DNA of 64,000 nucleotides from Paramacrobiotus metropolitanus (Eukaryota > Tardigrada > Eutardigrada > Parachela > Macrobiotidae): the NCBI RefSeq assembly GCF_019649055.1, contig NW_026570258.1, positions 806,001 to 870,000 on the forward strand, given 5' to 3'. Both the position numbers and the translations under genes were made by a program. The notes below the pieces were generated by a model. It made no database searches. It worked only from the letters and a program-made list of their open reading frames with translations, and was not told the DNA's origin. This document shows positions 38,023-50,028 of the stretch, in pieces; positions within the stretch are counted from its first letter, which is position 1; every line of letters begins with the position of its first letter.

Positions 38023-38760
38023 TCAGTTCTTCAGTAGCTTAGTATTACAAAAACGTTTAACAAAGTCCAGGTTGCTCCAGTTGACGGTATCCAGTGCACT
38101 CCTAAACATATTGACCGAGGCGTAACTTTCTTTGTCCAGGGGAATTTCATTCCATAATAGCGCTAAGCGACTTGAGAGAGAGTCCGGGGAGGAAGGCAGA
38201 GTGTTCCCGCACAATGTTGTTGGTGCCGCCATAATGGGGAAGGGATGTGTACATAGCCGCCTGGCTGAACGAGTATTACCTGAAACACAAGAAACAGCGG
38301 CAGCAGCTTGCTCATATGGTAAGAAAAACCGTTTTCCCAGCGGGATGCGGTTGAAAACAAGTTTGTACGTAAACACAAGGCTCCGTTTCAACCTGCGCAA
38401 TTCAAAGCAGTCCCAATTTAACTCCTTTAACCGTTCTCTGTAACTGCTGCTACCGGGATTAAGAGAGTCCAGAAAGCGCTCCAAACAACGTTCTAACTTA
38501 TCTCTGCAGGTTTTATTCGCTGGTGCTACATAAGGGCTGCAATAGTCAAACGATGTAAACACCAAAGATTTAAACACCAAAGATTCTTCACTTTTATTCT
38601 TGTTGAGTGGGTATAAATGAACAATATTATAGTTATTACGGTACTGGAAGGTCTTACTCTTAACCATACGGACATCGGGCTGTTCGATTTTGGCAGGACA
38701 AGTCCTCTAAAACAATTGCTGAAGCAAAGATTTTGCTGCAAAATCGCTAATTGACTCACT
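38023..38760 (-). pseudogene. LINE (non-LTR retrotransposon) 3'-terminal fragment
   Basis: A 214-codon minus-strand frame matches the region after the reverse-transcriptase core of jockey/CR1-like LINEs: FDYCSPYVAP, KLERCLERFL, YRERLKELNWDCFELRR and SLVFTYKLVFNRIPLG. The catalytic RT motifs and endonuclease are absent, so this is a 5'-truncated copy, as expected from incomplete target-primed reverse transcription. The reading frame is still open over its length, suggesting a fairly recent insertion. Confidence 0.8.
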
Positions 38761-38848
38761 GAGTGATCGAGCTACCACCATTATCCAGTGCTCAAAATCG
38801 CTGCGTGAATGAGTAACCGGGCTATTCGTTCCTTCTGGCCGTGGATCA

Positions 38849-38884
38849 CAAGAAACGCGGAGGCAAAGCCGCAGCTGATTCTTG
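38849..38884. repeat. Dispersed hairpin repeat, copy 1
   Basis: CAAGAA...TTCTTG stem enclosing GCGGAGGCAAAGCCGC, which is itself a small stem. Nearly the same 36-bp sequence occurs at 59104-59139, embedded in a slightly longer shared block (ACAAGAAACGCGGAGGCAAA). Confidence 0.7.
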
Positions 38885-38889
38885 TAGTT

Positions 38890-40430
38890 ATTATGGTCAT
38901 TGTTATACCTGTTATAGTCATATTATAGTTATTACTTATAATTATAGTTGTTGTGTACTTACTGTAACTGGTTTTTAATGTATCAGTTAGATTATAATTC
39001 TCTTTCTGTTTTTCTCGCTGACATAACATTACCATAAATTACTGTATTAGCGGCCGTAGCAGTATTTCGTGGTCACTTCCGTGATGAATGTTAAGAGTGG
39101 AGCATGCACAAGTACTCTACTATGAAGGATATCTGCCCGACGCTGCCGAGCAAGCGAAGCGGTTAAAGCTCCATAAGCGCTCAGGACCGTTGCAGAAACT
39201 GAAACGTTGGTGAAAAAGGCTAACGACTAGGACAGCACCGCATTCTTTCGTGCTAATGGAACGAGCGAACAGTTCAACGACAAACGACCTTTAAACACCA
39301 AACACTCTACAAACATCTGAAGTTTGAAATTCCGGGACATCAGCAAAGAAGTACAGTAATATAGCATACTTCAATAAACTTATTATAGTACTCGTACCGG
39401 AGCCGTACGTATAATCGTATATGTTCCGCTGTGGTCCGCTTTCATAGTTTTTGCTTGTCAAATTATTCCTTTGAGACTTTTTTGTGGCTAATTTCGTATT
39501 CAGGAATCAGTACTATCCGAAAGTGAATACGTGGATTTGCATAGGGCTGGTGGACTCGATGAAACTGGAAGTTTCCTATGGCATACGCGACTTTTGTACC
39601 GACTACGCCTATAGACGTTTGCCCATATTGCCCGGGAGTCCAGATAAGGGAGAGTAAGCTAAGGGGAGGCCATATAAGGCATTGGTCGAAGTATACATAT
39701 ACACACTAATACACATGTATGTACATATATGTATGTACCTCGTATATTTATATATATAAAATTTACGTATGTAATTCAGAAAAACTGACGCGAAAATTCG
39801 GATTATCGTATCTATCTCTTGGTACGAGTGAATGGAATGATGTCATGATGACCTCGCACAGCGAGTGTTAGTGCATTTCCTGTCACAGCTTGACAGTTGT
39901 GTTGTGCAGTAATTTAATTCTTTTGACAGCTTGACATTTCTTTTTGCTACACAACTTTGAAAAAACACACGGGAAACTAAAAGCGGTTACAGGCACATGC
40001 TCATTTATTATGCACATAAATATATTAAATTTAAGCGACATTATTCTGAAGGTAGGCACGGCAGAAGCCTACTTTCGACCGGCGGTAAACCCCAAGAAAT
40101 TTTGTTCTGCTAAAACCGTTCTAAACGGGAAGTTTAACAATGATTTTGCACAAGTAGTTTCTGTTCGTTGATCAGCAGAGTGACAAAACAGCAAGCATGC
40201 CAAACGGCAGGTAAGATTGTTCAGAAAGAGGAGCATTAATTATTGTCATTCCGTTTGGTGAAAAAATTTGCAAAACAGCCGGGGATTCATGACAGCGTCC
40301 GTACTAAAGAAAGCAGGTTTATACGACACAGAAAATCATCTATCATATTTAACTGCAGAAGGCCAGTAATTTGTGCACATAATTACCGTCGTCCATTGTT
40401 TAATTCTCCCACGGAATTGCCATTTTGGGG
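38890..40430. other. Intergenic, possible short exons, upstream unit of gene B
   Basis: Two plus-strand coding-like stretches were noted, ~39100-39220 (YYEGYLPDAAEQAKRLK) and ~39495-39655 (VDSMKLEVSYGIRDFCTDY), without a family or a coherent splice model. From ~39930 the DNA is the duplicated upstream unit of gene B. Confidence 0.3.
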
Positions 40431-40438
40431 TATATAAG
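40431..40438 (+). promoter_or_regulatory. TATA box of lectin-like gene B
   Basis: TATATAAG 126 bp before the ATG at 40564. The aligned position before gene A reads GGTATAGTA and before gene C TATATAG (42720-42726). Confidence 0.5.
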
Positions 40439-40563
40439 TTCTAGCACGACGCCATAAGTACTGGTAATTGTAATTTGTATTGATCAGGAATATCGTTGTG
40501 CGTTTTGTGTTGTGCAGCCACTGCTTACGCTAGTTGCAAGAGTGATGCTTGAAGTTGTCAAGA

Positions 40564-41404
40564 ATGGCTAGTCCTGCTGTTCTAATAAATGTGATTTTAT
40601 GTACGCTCTTTGCCGGTTATGATGCAAGTACTTACTAGTCCTACAGCTTGCGTACCGCTAATACGGATACTTCTTTAATCAACTCTACCAAGACACTGCC
40701 AGCGCTGACCTGTTGTCTAACATTCTGTATTTGTATTTCAGTCGGCCAACATTCCGGACTCCAGTACTGACCATCCGAAAACAGGGCCCGCGTCCAGTGG
40801 AAGCGATGTGCAGCGTGTCACCATAAAGAACGGAGAGTCCTATACGATGCGATGTATTGACCCCAACCCCGTACCCCCGGCCGCATCGGATTTCCGCCGA
40901 AGCCGTACGGCAGATGACGATGTACGTACTTAAATTACAGTATACGACACATGGCACCGGCATTTTCTCTTAATAATTATATTCTGCGATTATAAGCGTG
41001 CCTCGGTTAATTAATATGAACGTGGTTAAGCAACGTCAATTGCATTTACACGATTACTAATTAGTGTTGGCATTGCAGATGATCTACGGCATCATCCTAC
41101 AGGAAGCCAAGTATCACGGCAGCGGAAGCGGTGCATGCCGAGAATCATCCATTGTGAAAAACTTGAAAACAAAATTCTGTGTTGCTGTTCGTCAGCAAGA
41201 ATGCAAACTGGACGCAAAAGATCCCGTTGAAGGGTGCGGCAATCGCCCGCTGACACTGGTCTTCACTTGCAGAATGACGCGTAATACAACACTTCTTTAT
41301 CGTTTTTAACGAGTACAGTTAAGGCATTTCCCCGCTGTCATTTGTTTGCAGGAAGAATTCAAGGCAAGCGTGGCATGATCGTGAACAACATGCTGGATGA
41401 TTAA
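40564..41404 (+). CDS. Secreted SUEL-like lectin-domain protein B (four exons, 164 aa)
   Basis: Exons 40564-40623, 40742-40921, 41079-41280 and 41352-41404, with the same phases and layout as gene A and short introns throughout. This is probably the ancestral gene size before elements entered A and C. The signal peptide starts MASPAVLINVILCTLFAG. The lectin-like region holds VTIKNGESYTMRC, EAKYHGSGSGACRESSI, EGCGNRPLTLVFTC and the tail MIVNNMLDD. The basic site reads RRSRT, weaker than RRRRA in A and C. Intron 1 begins GCAAGT, a standard GC-AG donor in place of GT. Over exon 3, B shares most residues with A and C, so duplication is recent. Confidence 0.78.
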
Positions 41405-42719
41405 CTTTTCTTTTAATTATAATGGTATCGGCTGAAGTAGCCCCGATTAGGTTTGCGGCTTATCAAAAAAAGGCTCTTGCGTACTGTATTATTTTTTACC
41501 GGTAGGTATTACTCGTGCAGACACGCCTCTGATTATGTGATTATTCTTGGGTCACTGATGAGCCTCCGTGTTCTCGGTAAAGTAAACGATTATGCTACCT
41601 AAATTCGGAGTCAGATCTCCTCGTACATAATACAGTAGCTTTTCAATAAAGAACCCAGTCGTGGTCACCATCGAAATACAGTACAGTTATTGACATGGTA
41701 TGGGTCAACAGTCAGCTTCTTACGCTACATAATTAAAGTTTCAGAAATCAGTACCGGCTTACAGTCAGTACATCAGGCTGAGCATATCAGTTCCTTGTGA
41801 GTACAAGCAATTTCACTGCTTTATAAAAATATAATAATTACAAGGGTCAATAAGGGATCGCTAAAAATAAATGTCAAATTTAAGCTTGTATCGCAGTGAC
41901 GCACCGTGTATATACCAAACTTGCGTTACCGTACGAATATATCATTAACCAGTATACAGGATATATTCTACCAACTGAAGTAAGTATGCAAGGTAAGTTT
42001 AATCCAAAAAGCAATATCATGCTAGAAAACTAATTATTGTTCTGATGTTCGAAATAGAAAAATAATATTTCGTACATACGTAGTTACATACCTACAAAGT
42101 CATTTCCTCAATCGTGTACAATTATTAATTGCACTTCAGAAAAAGCTCGTGTGAGGTTAGGAGTTAATTATAGATATGAAGTTCGTGGTAAATGGACTGA
42201 TGCTATGATGAGAACTCGTAAAGCGCATTCGTTAGTGCTTTTCTTTTCCAGTGACAGCTTTACAGTTATGTTGTACAGCAGTTTATTTCTTTAGTCAGGT
42301 TGGCATTTCCTTTTCTTTATCACGTTGAAGAAAGTATCCGTACACGGGAAACTGAAAGCGGGGTACGCATGCTATTTATTTTGCACAAATAGATATTTTC
42401 ATTAATTCAGACGATATTATTTTGTCGACAGGCACGGGTAGAAACCCATTTTCGATCACCGGCAAACGCCAAGAAACTTTGATTTGTTCTGCTAAGACCG
42501 TTCGAACCAGGAAGTAAGACCAATGATTTTGCACAAGTAGCTTCTGTATGTATATTAAACAGTATAGTGCCAAAATAAAAATCGTACAGGTACACTGCAG
42601 ACAAGCCGAACGGCAAACAACAGCTCTCATAAAAAGATCATATACCAAATTTTATTCGGCACGAAACCAGTTATTTGTGCACATAATTAGTCGGTTGTTT
42701 TCCCCCAGAGAACGTTTTG

Positions 42720-42726
42720 TATATAG
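42720..42726 (+). promoter_or_regulatory. TATA-like box of lectin-like gene C
   Basis: TATATAG 115 bp before the ATG at 42841, at the aligned position of the gene B TATA box. Confidence 0.4.
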
Positions 42727-42840
42727 ATCCTTGCACCATGCCGTAAGTAATTGTGATCGTAACTGACCAAGAACAGATTGTGCGCTTAAGCTTGTCCAGC
42801 CACTGTTTAATAGCAACCCTCAAGCTTCAAATTGTCAAGA

Positions 42841-45093
42841 ATGGCGCGCCTTGTTGTTATAACTGAGATTGTTTGCATATTCTTTGCGAGCCATGGTGTA
42901 AGTCCTGCAGTTTGTGTAGCTTTGTTTGTGTTGGCAGGATTACCAAGATACTGTCAGTGTGAGCCTAATGTCTTTAATAAAAACATTGTGCATTCGTATT
43001 TTAGGCGGCTGGCATTTTGGGCTCCAGTACTAGCTCTCCAAACACAAGTAAGGCATCCAGTGGAGGTGATGTGCAGCGTGTCACCATAAAGAGCGGAGAG
43101 TCTTACAGGATGCGGTGTATTGACGCAAATTCTGCACCTCCAGCTGCATCCGATGTTCGTCGACGCCGCGCAACGGATGATGTACGTAGTACTATGTACC
43201 CTGATCCAGTTGCGACCGATTAAAACAAATTTAAGATAATACATCAGTCTGTATTGACTGTACATAACTACAGTTCCAACCAAAAATTTTTAGGGTAATA
43301 ATTTAAGCATTGTCGAGCATCCATATTGCTTCATAGTTTATACATATACGACGCACGGCACCGGCAACTGCTCCTGATATGCTGTATTTCGAGCTTAAGA
43401 ATGGACCAGTTTATATAATGGGAACCGTTATAGGCACCCCCTAAAACCCCCGTTTATTATAGGCACCCCTTTTCACACCCCGTTTATTATAGGCACCCTT
43501 TTTAAATTAATGATATATGTAACATATTCAGTATTCTCAGATAGTAATGCAGTTTTATTCGGATAATAGTACAATAACTTTATCGGGCGTCGAGTTAAGT
43601 ACATCAAGCTTTCCAGCCTATAATAGGATGATTAGGCAAATCAGCCAGCCTAGAGCGAATCAGTTATGCGTCTTCTACTGTGACCAGAAGGTCATCTTTC
43701 GCGGTAGTTAGCTCCTTCATTGGCTTCCTTCCAATCCCTTGAGGACACCGTGTGATTTTCTCAGCCTGTAACACTTCTGCCAACCATTCCCTTTGAGCTG
43801 AGGCTTTTATGAATACAAGTGTTTGCGGGCGATGCTCCAGAGATCAGTTCAGCAGTGTAGGAACACACCATAGGGCCGCACTGATTGGACCCCATTAACT
43901 GAAGCTGGACAATTGGAAACTACGGTGACCGGATTCTGTTCGCCATCGTACAGCATGGACAGCTGCAGTTGGACGTGCTGCGACAACGTAGAATTCATGC
44001 TGTTATATAAGCGAACTGTATTCTCGGATGGCCTTTTGTTGCGACAGTACAAAATGGTTCAAGCCATACTTCTACAGCGCCAAAGCCCTTCTTTTCGTAT
44101 TCTCTGTGGCGCACGCATTCGTAGAAAATCTTTCTGTACGTAAGGGACGGCTCCAGAGCTTCTCCGGTCTTGAACTTTTAGGACCGTCGTATTGTGAATG
44201 TTTGGAAAGTCGCTTCCTGGTATGTCTTAAAGTCTTTCTCGAATTCTTCAAAAGAAGGGTATTCGTCCTTCAGGTCAGCGACATTTTCGAGGGATGGGAA
44301 TACCGAATCTGTGATCATGGCTTCCGATGGCCCCGGCGCCGGAGGGCTGTTTGAACCCGCCATGATATGATATTTGCAAATTGCCGGTATTGGGAACAAA
44401 GTTATTGATACATTTATGTAATATATGAATGTATATTAACCCTGTTATATGGACCTTTTGTCCATAGGAAGCTTTTACGGTCATAGTAACAATATAAAAC
44501 AATAATAACAATTTTTTGGAAAATGTAAGTAATATTCCGTTCACATAATTATTTGCCATATATTAATTCAAAATGGGTGCCTATAATAAACGGGGTGCGA
44601 AAAGGGGTGCCTATAATATACGGGGGTTTTAGGGGCTGCCTATAAGGGTACCCTATAAGGGTACCCCTATATAATACGGACATAAGGGTACCCTTATATA
44701 ATACGGACATGATTAAGCAACGCTTAGAGTTACACCATCTCTAATTAGTATTCCGTATACCGCCATTGCAGATGATCTACGGCATCATCCTACAGGAAGC
44801 CAAGTATCGCGGCAGCGGGAGCGATCGATGCCGGGAATCATCCATTGTGAAAAACTTGAAAACAAAATTCTGCACTGGTGTTCGCCAGCAAGAATGCAGA
44901 GTGGACGCAGAGGATCCCCTTGAAGGATGCGGTAATCGGCCTCTGACAGTGGTCTATACTTGCGGAATGATACGTAAGTAGCAATCACTCTCAACGAGGA
45001 CAATCAGGAAATTTTCCTTCTTGCTTTTTATCTACAGGCAGAATCCCAGGCCGCAAACGTGGCATGCTCGTGAACAACATGCTGGATGATTAA
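42841..45093 (+). CDS. Secreted SUEL-like lectin-domain protein C (four exons, 163 aa)
   Basis: Exons 42841-42897, 43005-43181, 44772-44973 and 45038-45093. The signal peptide starts MARLVVITEIVCIFFAS. The mature chain carries VTIKSGESYRMRC, a RRRRA basic site, EAKYRGSGSDRCRESSI, EGCGNRPLTVVYTC and the tail MLVNNMLDD. The six cysteines are conserved with A and B. Intron 2 is enlarged to 1.6 kb by an inverted-repeat element (43411-44700), while introns 1 and 3 stay short. The frame is intact. Function is inferred as extracellular glycan binding (defence, eggshell or cuticle are options); nothing in the sequence decides between these. Confidence 0.75.
43411..44700. mobile_element. Long-TIR element (Mutator-like?) in intron 2 of gene C
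   Basis: Ends of ~100 bp are inverted copies: left TTATAGGCACCCCCTAAAAC..., with repeats of CGTTTATTATAGGCACCCC; right GGGTGCCTATAATAAACGGG... and GGGGGTTTTAGGGGCTGCC. The right end has extra duplications of TATAAGGGTACCC. The minus strand inside carries a decayed gene fragment (44040-44365). Related end sequences survive at 27420-27545. Confidence 0.75.
44040..44365 (-). pseudogene. FAR1/ZSWIM-like DNA-binding fragment inside the long-TIR element
   Basis: The minus strand begins MAGSNSPPAPGPSEAM, then FPSLENVADL, YPSFEEFEKDFKTYQEATF and FTIRRS. After an in-frame stop it continues with TYRKIFYECVRHREYEKKG. An EF...L..Y...T...F...RS stretch followed by a Y..C..HGE-like segment is the pattern of the FAR1-type domain found in MULE transposases and ZSWIM proteins. 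Stops show it is broken; the catalytic part is missing. Confidence 0.45.
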
Positions 45094-45363
45094 TTTTTCT
45101 TTCATTACCGGTAGATAGTAATACTTCAAAGTACTGGAGTTGCGCAGATTTTGGTTGTAGAGTTTACCATTAGAAAGGTTCTTGCACATTGTTTGCTATA
45201 GGAATCAATTATTAGTGGTAGGCGGCAGTCATAACTCGTGCTTATACCCCTGTAATTATGTGATTATTCTCTATGGATTGGTGACCCTGCGGGTTCTCGA
45301 TGAAGTAAAGGATTTTGCTACCTAAATGCCAAATCTAGTCTCCTCATACTTACTGTACATGTA

Positions 45364-45500
45364 GTAGCTAGCTTAACCTACGGGCTCCGTCGACTGGACT
45401 ACGGTTCAGCGAAAAATGGGTCGTGCTAGACAGACTGCAACGGAAGCGTTTGGATCTAATCACCAGGGACACGCCCACGGAGCGAGATAGCAACATGAAT
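45364..45500 (+). pseudogene. Possible LINE reverse-transcriptase tail relic
   Basis: Frames contain RLDYGSA followed by VVLDRLQRKRLDLITRDTP, reminiscent of the Y(G/C)S....L.RLQR...LI segment after the RT domain of non-LTR elements. It is short and frameshifted. Confidence 0.35.
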
Positions 45501-45599
45501 AAATGGACGATATTTCAAGTTCAAACATGGAGTAACGGTTCATGCATGTATTTTTTATCAGTTTTTTTGTGGCGAGATGTTTTCTAATTCTTGTTTTTT

Positions 45600-47150
45600 T
45601 GTTGGTTGAAATGCTTGCTTGCTTGCTTGTATGTAGTTTGTTTTCTGTGGAAAAATTATGATGACTATTGACTAATGATTAGTCAATAGTCATCGTCACT
45701 AATGTCTTTTGCGATTTATTTCGCTGTTATTGTAACAAAGCCTCGTCGTCTAGCGAACAGTGGTTTCCTGTGCGAAATCTCCTCAGTGTAAGAACTGTCC
45801 TTTACTCAACCACCCTGTCAGATGCGAAGCAATAATCACGATGCACTTTGCGGACGCTTAGCTTTCTCAATAAGTTCAACGCAGCAGTCAGCATGTCAAA
45901 ATCTCGTGTCATGGTGCGGCACTAGAAATTCACGCCTACACCCACCCAGTCCTGTGGCGTGGTGATGACGTCACAGCCCTCCTCTGCTGGCGCCTGCGCT
46001 TTATCTTGGTAGTAAACATAGTTTCTCTTCAATCACAATCACAGAGGCCCGTCCTCCTTCCCGCGCAGGGCGGTTTGCTTGCCATCCAACTGCAGCAAGT
46101 CACAGATATTGGCATCCACCCGCATGCCATTGCACGTGGGGATCAGTCCACAGAAGGCCGCACACTGATCCATCCCGAACCATAGATTCCAGAAACTGGC
46201 GAGGGTGTTGTTGCCCTGACTGGTCAGAGAGTGGCTGGTGCGGTAGCTGAAGTCGATGCCACGGACGTTCAGCTGTATAGACACCGTCGGCTCGTCCCGG
46301 AAGTCGTCGACGAGCAGTGGCTGGCAAGAAGCGCCATTGGCGGCCGTGGCGCAGTGGCCTGTCTGGTTGTACACAGCCACCAGACAGGTGGTCGGGTGGC
46401 AACCGGCGAAACAATCAGTCTGGTTGACGGTGGTATTGGACTATTGGTGAATGTCAGGCTAGGCACGCACTCCACGGTGAAACGATCGTAAACGCGGGTA
46501 ATTCCTATAAATAACAAAGAAGCAATGTGAAGAAATGAAGTATCATATTAATAATCTGCCTGAGCACATTACCGTACTTCAACCAATGTTCTGTTTCCCG
46601 GCTGACAGATGGAAATTTAATTCTGGAAAACCCCCGCATTTTTGCTGCGCATCGCAGTGACCACACCATACCGCTGTACATTCACGATTCGCTTGTGGCG
46701 CAAACCGCACAAGTATGGTCAACTACATAAACAATTATTCTGTGACCTACCGATATCCGCGCTGCTCCATGCCCCAGCAGACAGCAACACGCAAATAATA
46801 ATTAAGATTCTCGACATTTTCTTCAGAGCAAGCGCTATATTCGTATGGTTATGACACAGAGTATCTGTCGCATTACACAACGCTCTGTAGTGCCTTCTCG
46901 AATAATGGCAGGTGTTTGTTTTTCTTAAATTTCGTTTGTTAACAACTTAACATTGTGTAAACCTGATTTTACGATGTCCTCGGGCACTATTGTTACACCT
47001 TCTGAGCAACCAGCATTACAAGACAAATGCTCTTCATATGATAAGCCGGTTTGTTTGTGTGAAACCAGAGAAAAGTTACAGCCGCTCGATACTGTACCTT
47101 TTTGATTGCATTGCAATTGCAGGCATGCAGTGAAACAAGCCTGGATCCCT
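45600..47150. repeat. Segmental duplication, copy 1 (partner 55935-57430)
   Basis: About 1.5 kb in direct orientation, aligned from GTTGGTTGAAATGCTTG through the PAN-like gene to AACCTGATTTTACGA and beyond. Both exons, the intron and both flanks are shared with 55935-57430, so it is a genomic duplication with a 10.3-kb offset. Confidence 0.85.
45922..46817 (-). pseudogene. PAN-like secreted protein, broken copy
   Basis: Same layout as the intact gene at 56241-57142: exon 1 at 46817-46751 encodes a signal peptide (MSRILIIICVLLSAGAWS), and exon 2 starts at 46504 after TTATAG. Relative to the intact copy, ~8 extra nucleotides near 46438-46452 (a duplicated CCAATA phrase) shift the frame after VPSLTF. 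Near 46028-46045 about six extra nucleotides bring stop codons just after EDGPL. Between these the protein (for example GHCATAANGASC and EQCAVFC-like MDQCAAFCGL) is well preserved, so loss was recent. An unrecognised splice that removes the 8-nt insertion is possible but not seen. Confidence 0.75.
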
Positions 47151-50028
47151 ATACCGCCCTTCCTGATACATTCCATTCCGTACGTTCTAATAAGCTGAAA
47201 AAATAATTTCTAAAGCGTTTATTTAAAATATCGAAAAAAATAAAAACATTACATGGGGGCAGTATTAGTTAATGCTGCTGGTGCTGGTAGTGGTACTGCT
47301 ACTGTTAATAGTGGCAGCGATAATGTTATATACTGGTGGTGGTACTGGTTGTGGCAGCAATATCATGTCATGGTACTGGCACAGATGGTGGCAGCAGTTA
47401 TGATACTGACGCCGGAAGTATTGTCACCGGAAATCACTGGGGATTCGCATAATGGATGCTTAAACCGCACCTTAATCGGAAGTAAATTTTCTGATAACCA
47501 CTTTCAAAAATAAATATCCCCCCTTCACGAGCGGTTTTCTTGTAACTGTAATGAGAAGTACAGCTCGTCAACATTTCATAAGTTTTGCGCCGCATGCTTT
47601 GAATATTCAGCTGCTAACAGTGGTGGTATCGCGCACTGAGGATGTCAGTGCCACAGAAAAATATAGAAAAGCGAGTCAGATAACTTACTAGTGCTAGATC
47701 ATAATTTTTTTTCACGAAACCAAATCGGATGAATCATGGTGGATTCCTGCATTTCATGTTCCACTCCGTGACTACTATTTTTTAAACCATTGGGAAAATG
47801 GTCAGTTGTGACGCTAAAAATGCCGAGATAACGGCCGGTATAGTGAAGCCAGCGGAACGTAACGACGAAGGACGGGATGACGCTAGTATTGTATCTGTGT
47901 ATCCCATCTAATCATTCTAATGCAATACGGTACAGAAATAATTGGGCAGCAAGGTACAGTACACACAGTACCGACCGCAGCAACTGATATTGCCGATTAA
48001 CTACAAGTACTACTGCCGCTGCGTGCTGATTACAAAACTGATGGAATCGGATGCACATTTACATACGTAGCCGAACAAGTAAGCACTTCCGCTCATTGTC
48101 AGGCGTTGTATAAGCCACATCTTTTGTTTTCATTTTCTAGCTTACAATAATTTAGGTTAAACGTTGGCGCGGCACGATCACCTGGTATGTAAGCGTGATC
48201 ACCTAGTATGTAAGGTATGTGAGCCGTGAGCGTATACAGAGTACAGTGTCGAAGAAATTGATTTTTCCCCAAAACTGCATAAACTGATGACGAAATCGAA
48301 CATGAGAATTTCACAATAAATCTACGGTGCCCAGAATAGTAAATTTTTTCCCAAACAGCATTCACCGGTGAGATGGAATGTCAGGAGTCCATACTTGCTA
48401 GTTGCTACCGCCTAGAAGATTTCCGTAATTGTTTTGTTACTTGCATGAATACTTGCCAACTGCCTAAAGGTTACAGCCGTAATTTTTTCTGACTCGCGTA
48501 ATTAGCGTAATTAGCTTGGGCCTTGGAGTGTAACAGTAAATAGTAAATACCATAATTCTGCACCGTACAGACATTAGGTATATGTAATCAGTCGCGGACA
48601 ATTATGCAGTTCATGACTCACAACATTTCCATCGGACTCAAATGCAGTAGGAACGCCGGCGCACATCCACTTGGATCCTTCCGATTCACCAGGCATGTAT
48701 ATAATGGCACCGCAATTTTCTTTAGCCGTTCTGCCCACAATATCATCTCTTACCCGAATTGGAAGCAGTCTGGAATACAGAGAAATAATATGCCGATCAA
48801 ATAAAATGAATTCCCTTTTGAGATAGCATTAAACATAAGCGCTGACCAAAATGAAGAGGTCTGCACAGTCTTGGCCTGCACAGCTGCAGTCTTGGCCTGC
48901 ACAGCTACCGAACGGCCAATAAATCTAAAACTTTTCTGTACCCCTTTTCTCGCTATTTTCTTTGCTTTTTCCTTGCCAAAGTATGAGTTTTTTTACTTGA
49001 ACGCGGCGCTCTTAATTAGAGCTTGCCCATCGGGTAATGGAGATTCATTATGGAAGCATATCTTCTGCATCTTCCTTTTTTTCCTGCAATTTTTGGAGCA
49101 GGCTGCTGGATATACGACGCTTCGCTGTTGGAATAACGGTCGACCGTTGGATATCTGGCCCACCATGAAGCAGAAGCATCTGGCTGTTTTCTCTACTTTG
49201 GACGTTAACAACATCCGGTAAGCCAAGACTCCTGGATTTGGCATCATCCAGAAATTACACGCAGCATCGTTTTCCACCTTCTGCGTTTTGCACACGACGC
49301 GGTGCCTCATCCATGCTGCCGTGTGCCTCACATCGAGGAGGAGAGGCCTCTCATTCCATCAAAGACTGTCCAATTGCCATTCGCCATCGGCATTTGGAGT
49401 GGGCGGAGTTGTCCAATCAGCTTTTGCTACTTCATTCTTTTTTAGGCCCCTTTGTGATGTGCAGGTCGGCTTGCCCTTTTTGCGGCGCCAAAATGTTACC
49501 TTGTTGTCAGTTACGTAGCACTTTGTTTGATTGTTTTCGTGAAATTGTTGAACTACATGTATTGAAGATCTTGAATTGTACGGTGTACCAACCACAGGAC
49601 AATAAAGGCTGAGACACAGACGGTTAATAAGACGGGGACTGAAATGAATAGGTTAAGATTGAATAGGATTTATGGCCAGACAGGAAAGCCTTTGTCCATA
49701 CATCTGTCTCAGTCTTTTTCAGGCTGGTTTAGCTATCCAGTCGTTGAGTGCGGGCGACTTTGGCTTTGCTACTGACAAAATAATTAATATACAAATGTAT
49801 TGTTGAAACGGGAACCGAGACGTCATTAAACGTTGGATGGGGCTTATCTGCTCAGCTTTCGGAGAATACTCGGCGCCGTTATTAAGACTGCCTACAAGTA
49901 TTATCCAAATATTCACAGAAACTGGACTACGGATGACGCTGTATTATGAAGACATCTTTTCAGGCTGTACCTCGTTTTTCTTGGACTGCATTCAGACCAG
50001 GCATTTGACACTTGACAGTATGGTAGTA
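47151..50028. other. Intergenic, no supported gene
   Basis: 47260-47400 is a low-complexity GGT/ACT-rich stretch. 48990-49600 has longer open frames on both strands. One minus-strand piece (TDNKVTFWRRKKGKPTC, 49470-49540) faintly resembles a FLYWCH zinc finger, but cysteine/histidine spacing is incomplete. No gene is called. Confidence 0.35.

Noticed and set aside
30344-45093. Trunk/Spatzle-type cystine-knot factors for genes A-C
   Set aside because: The RRRR site and cysteines suggested it, but the order of strands and the terminal LTVVYTC fit a SUEL lectin better; kept only as an alternative.
49359-49595. FLYWCH zinc-finger gene
   Set aside because: Only a faint resemblance; the Cys/His set is incomplete and the frame lacks a supported start or splice context.
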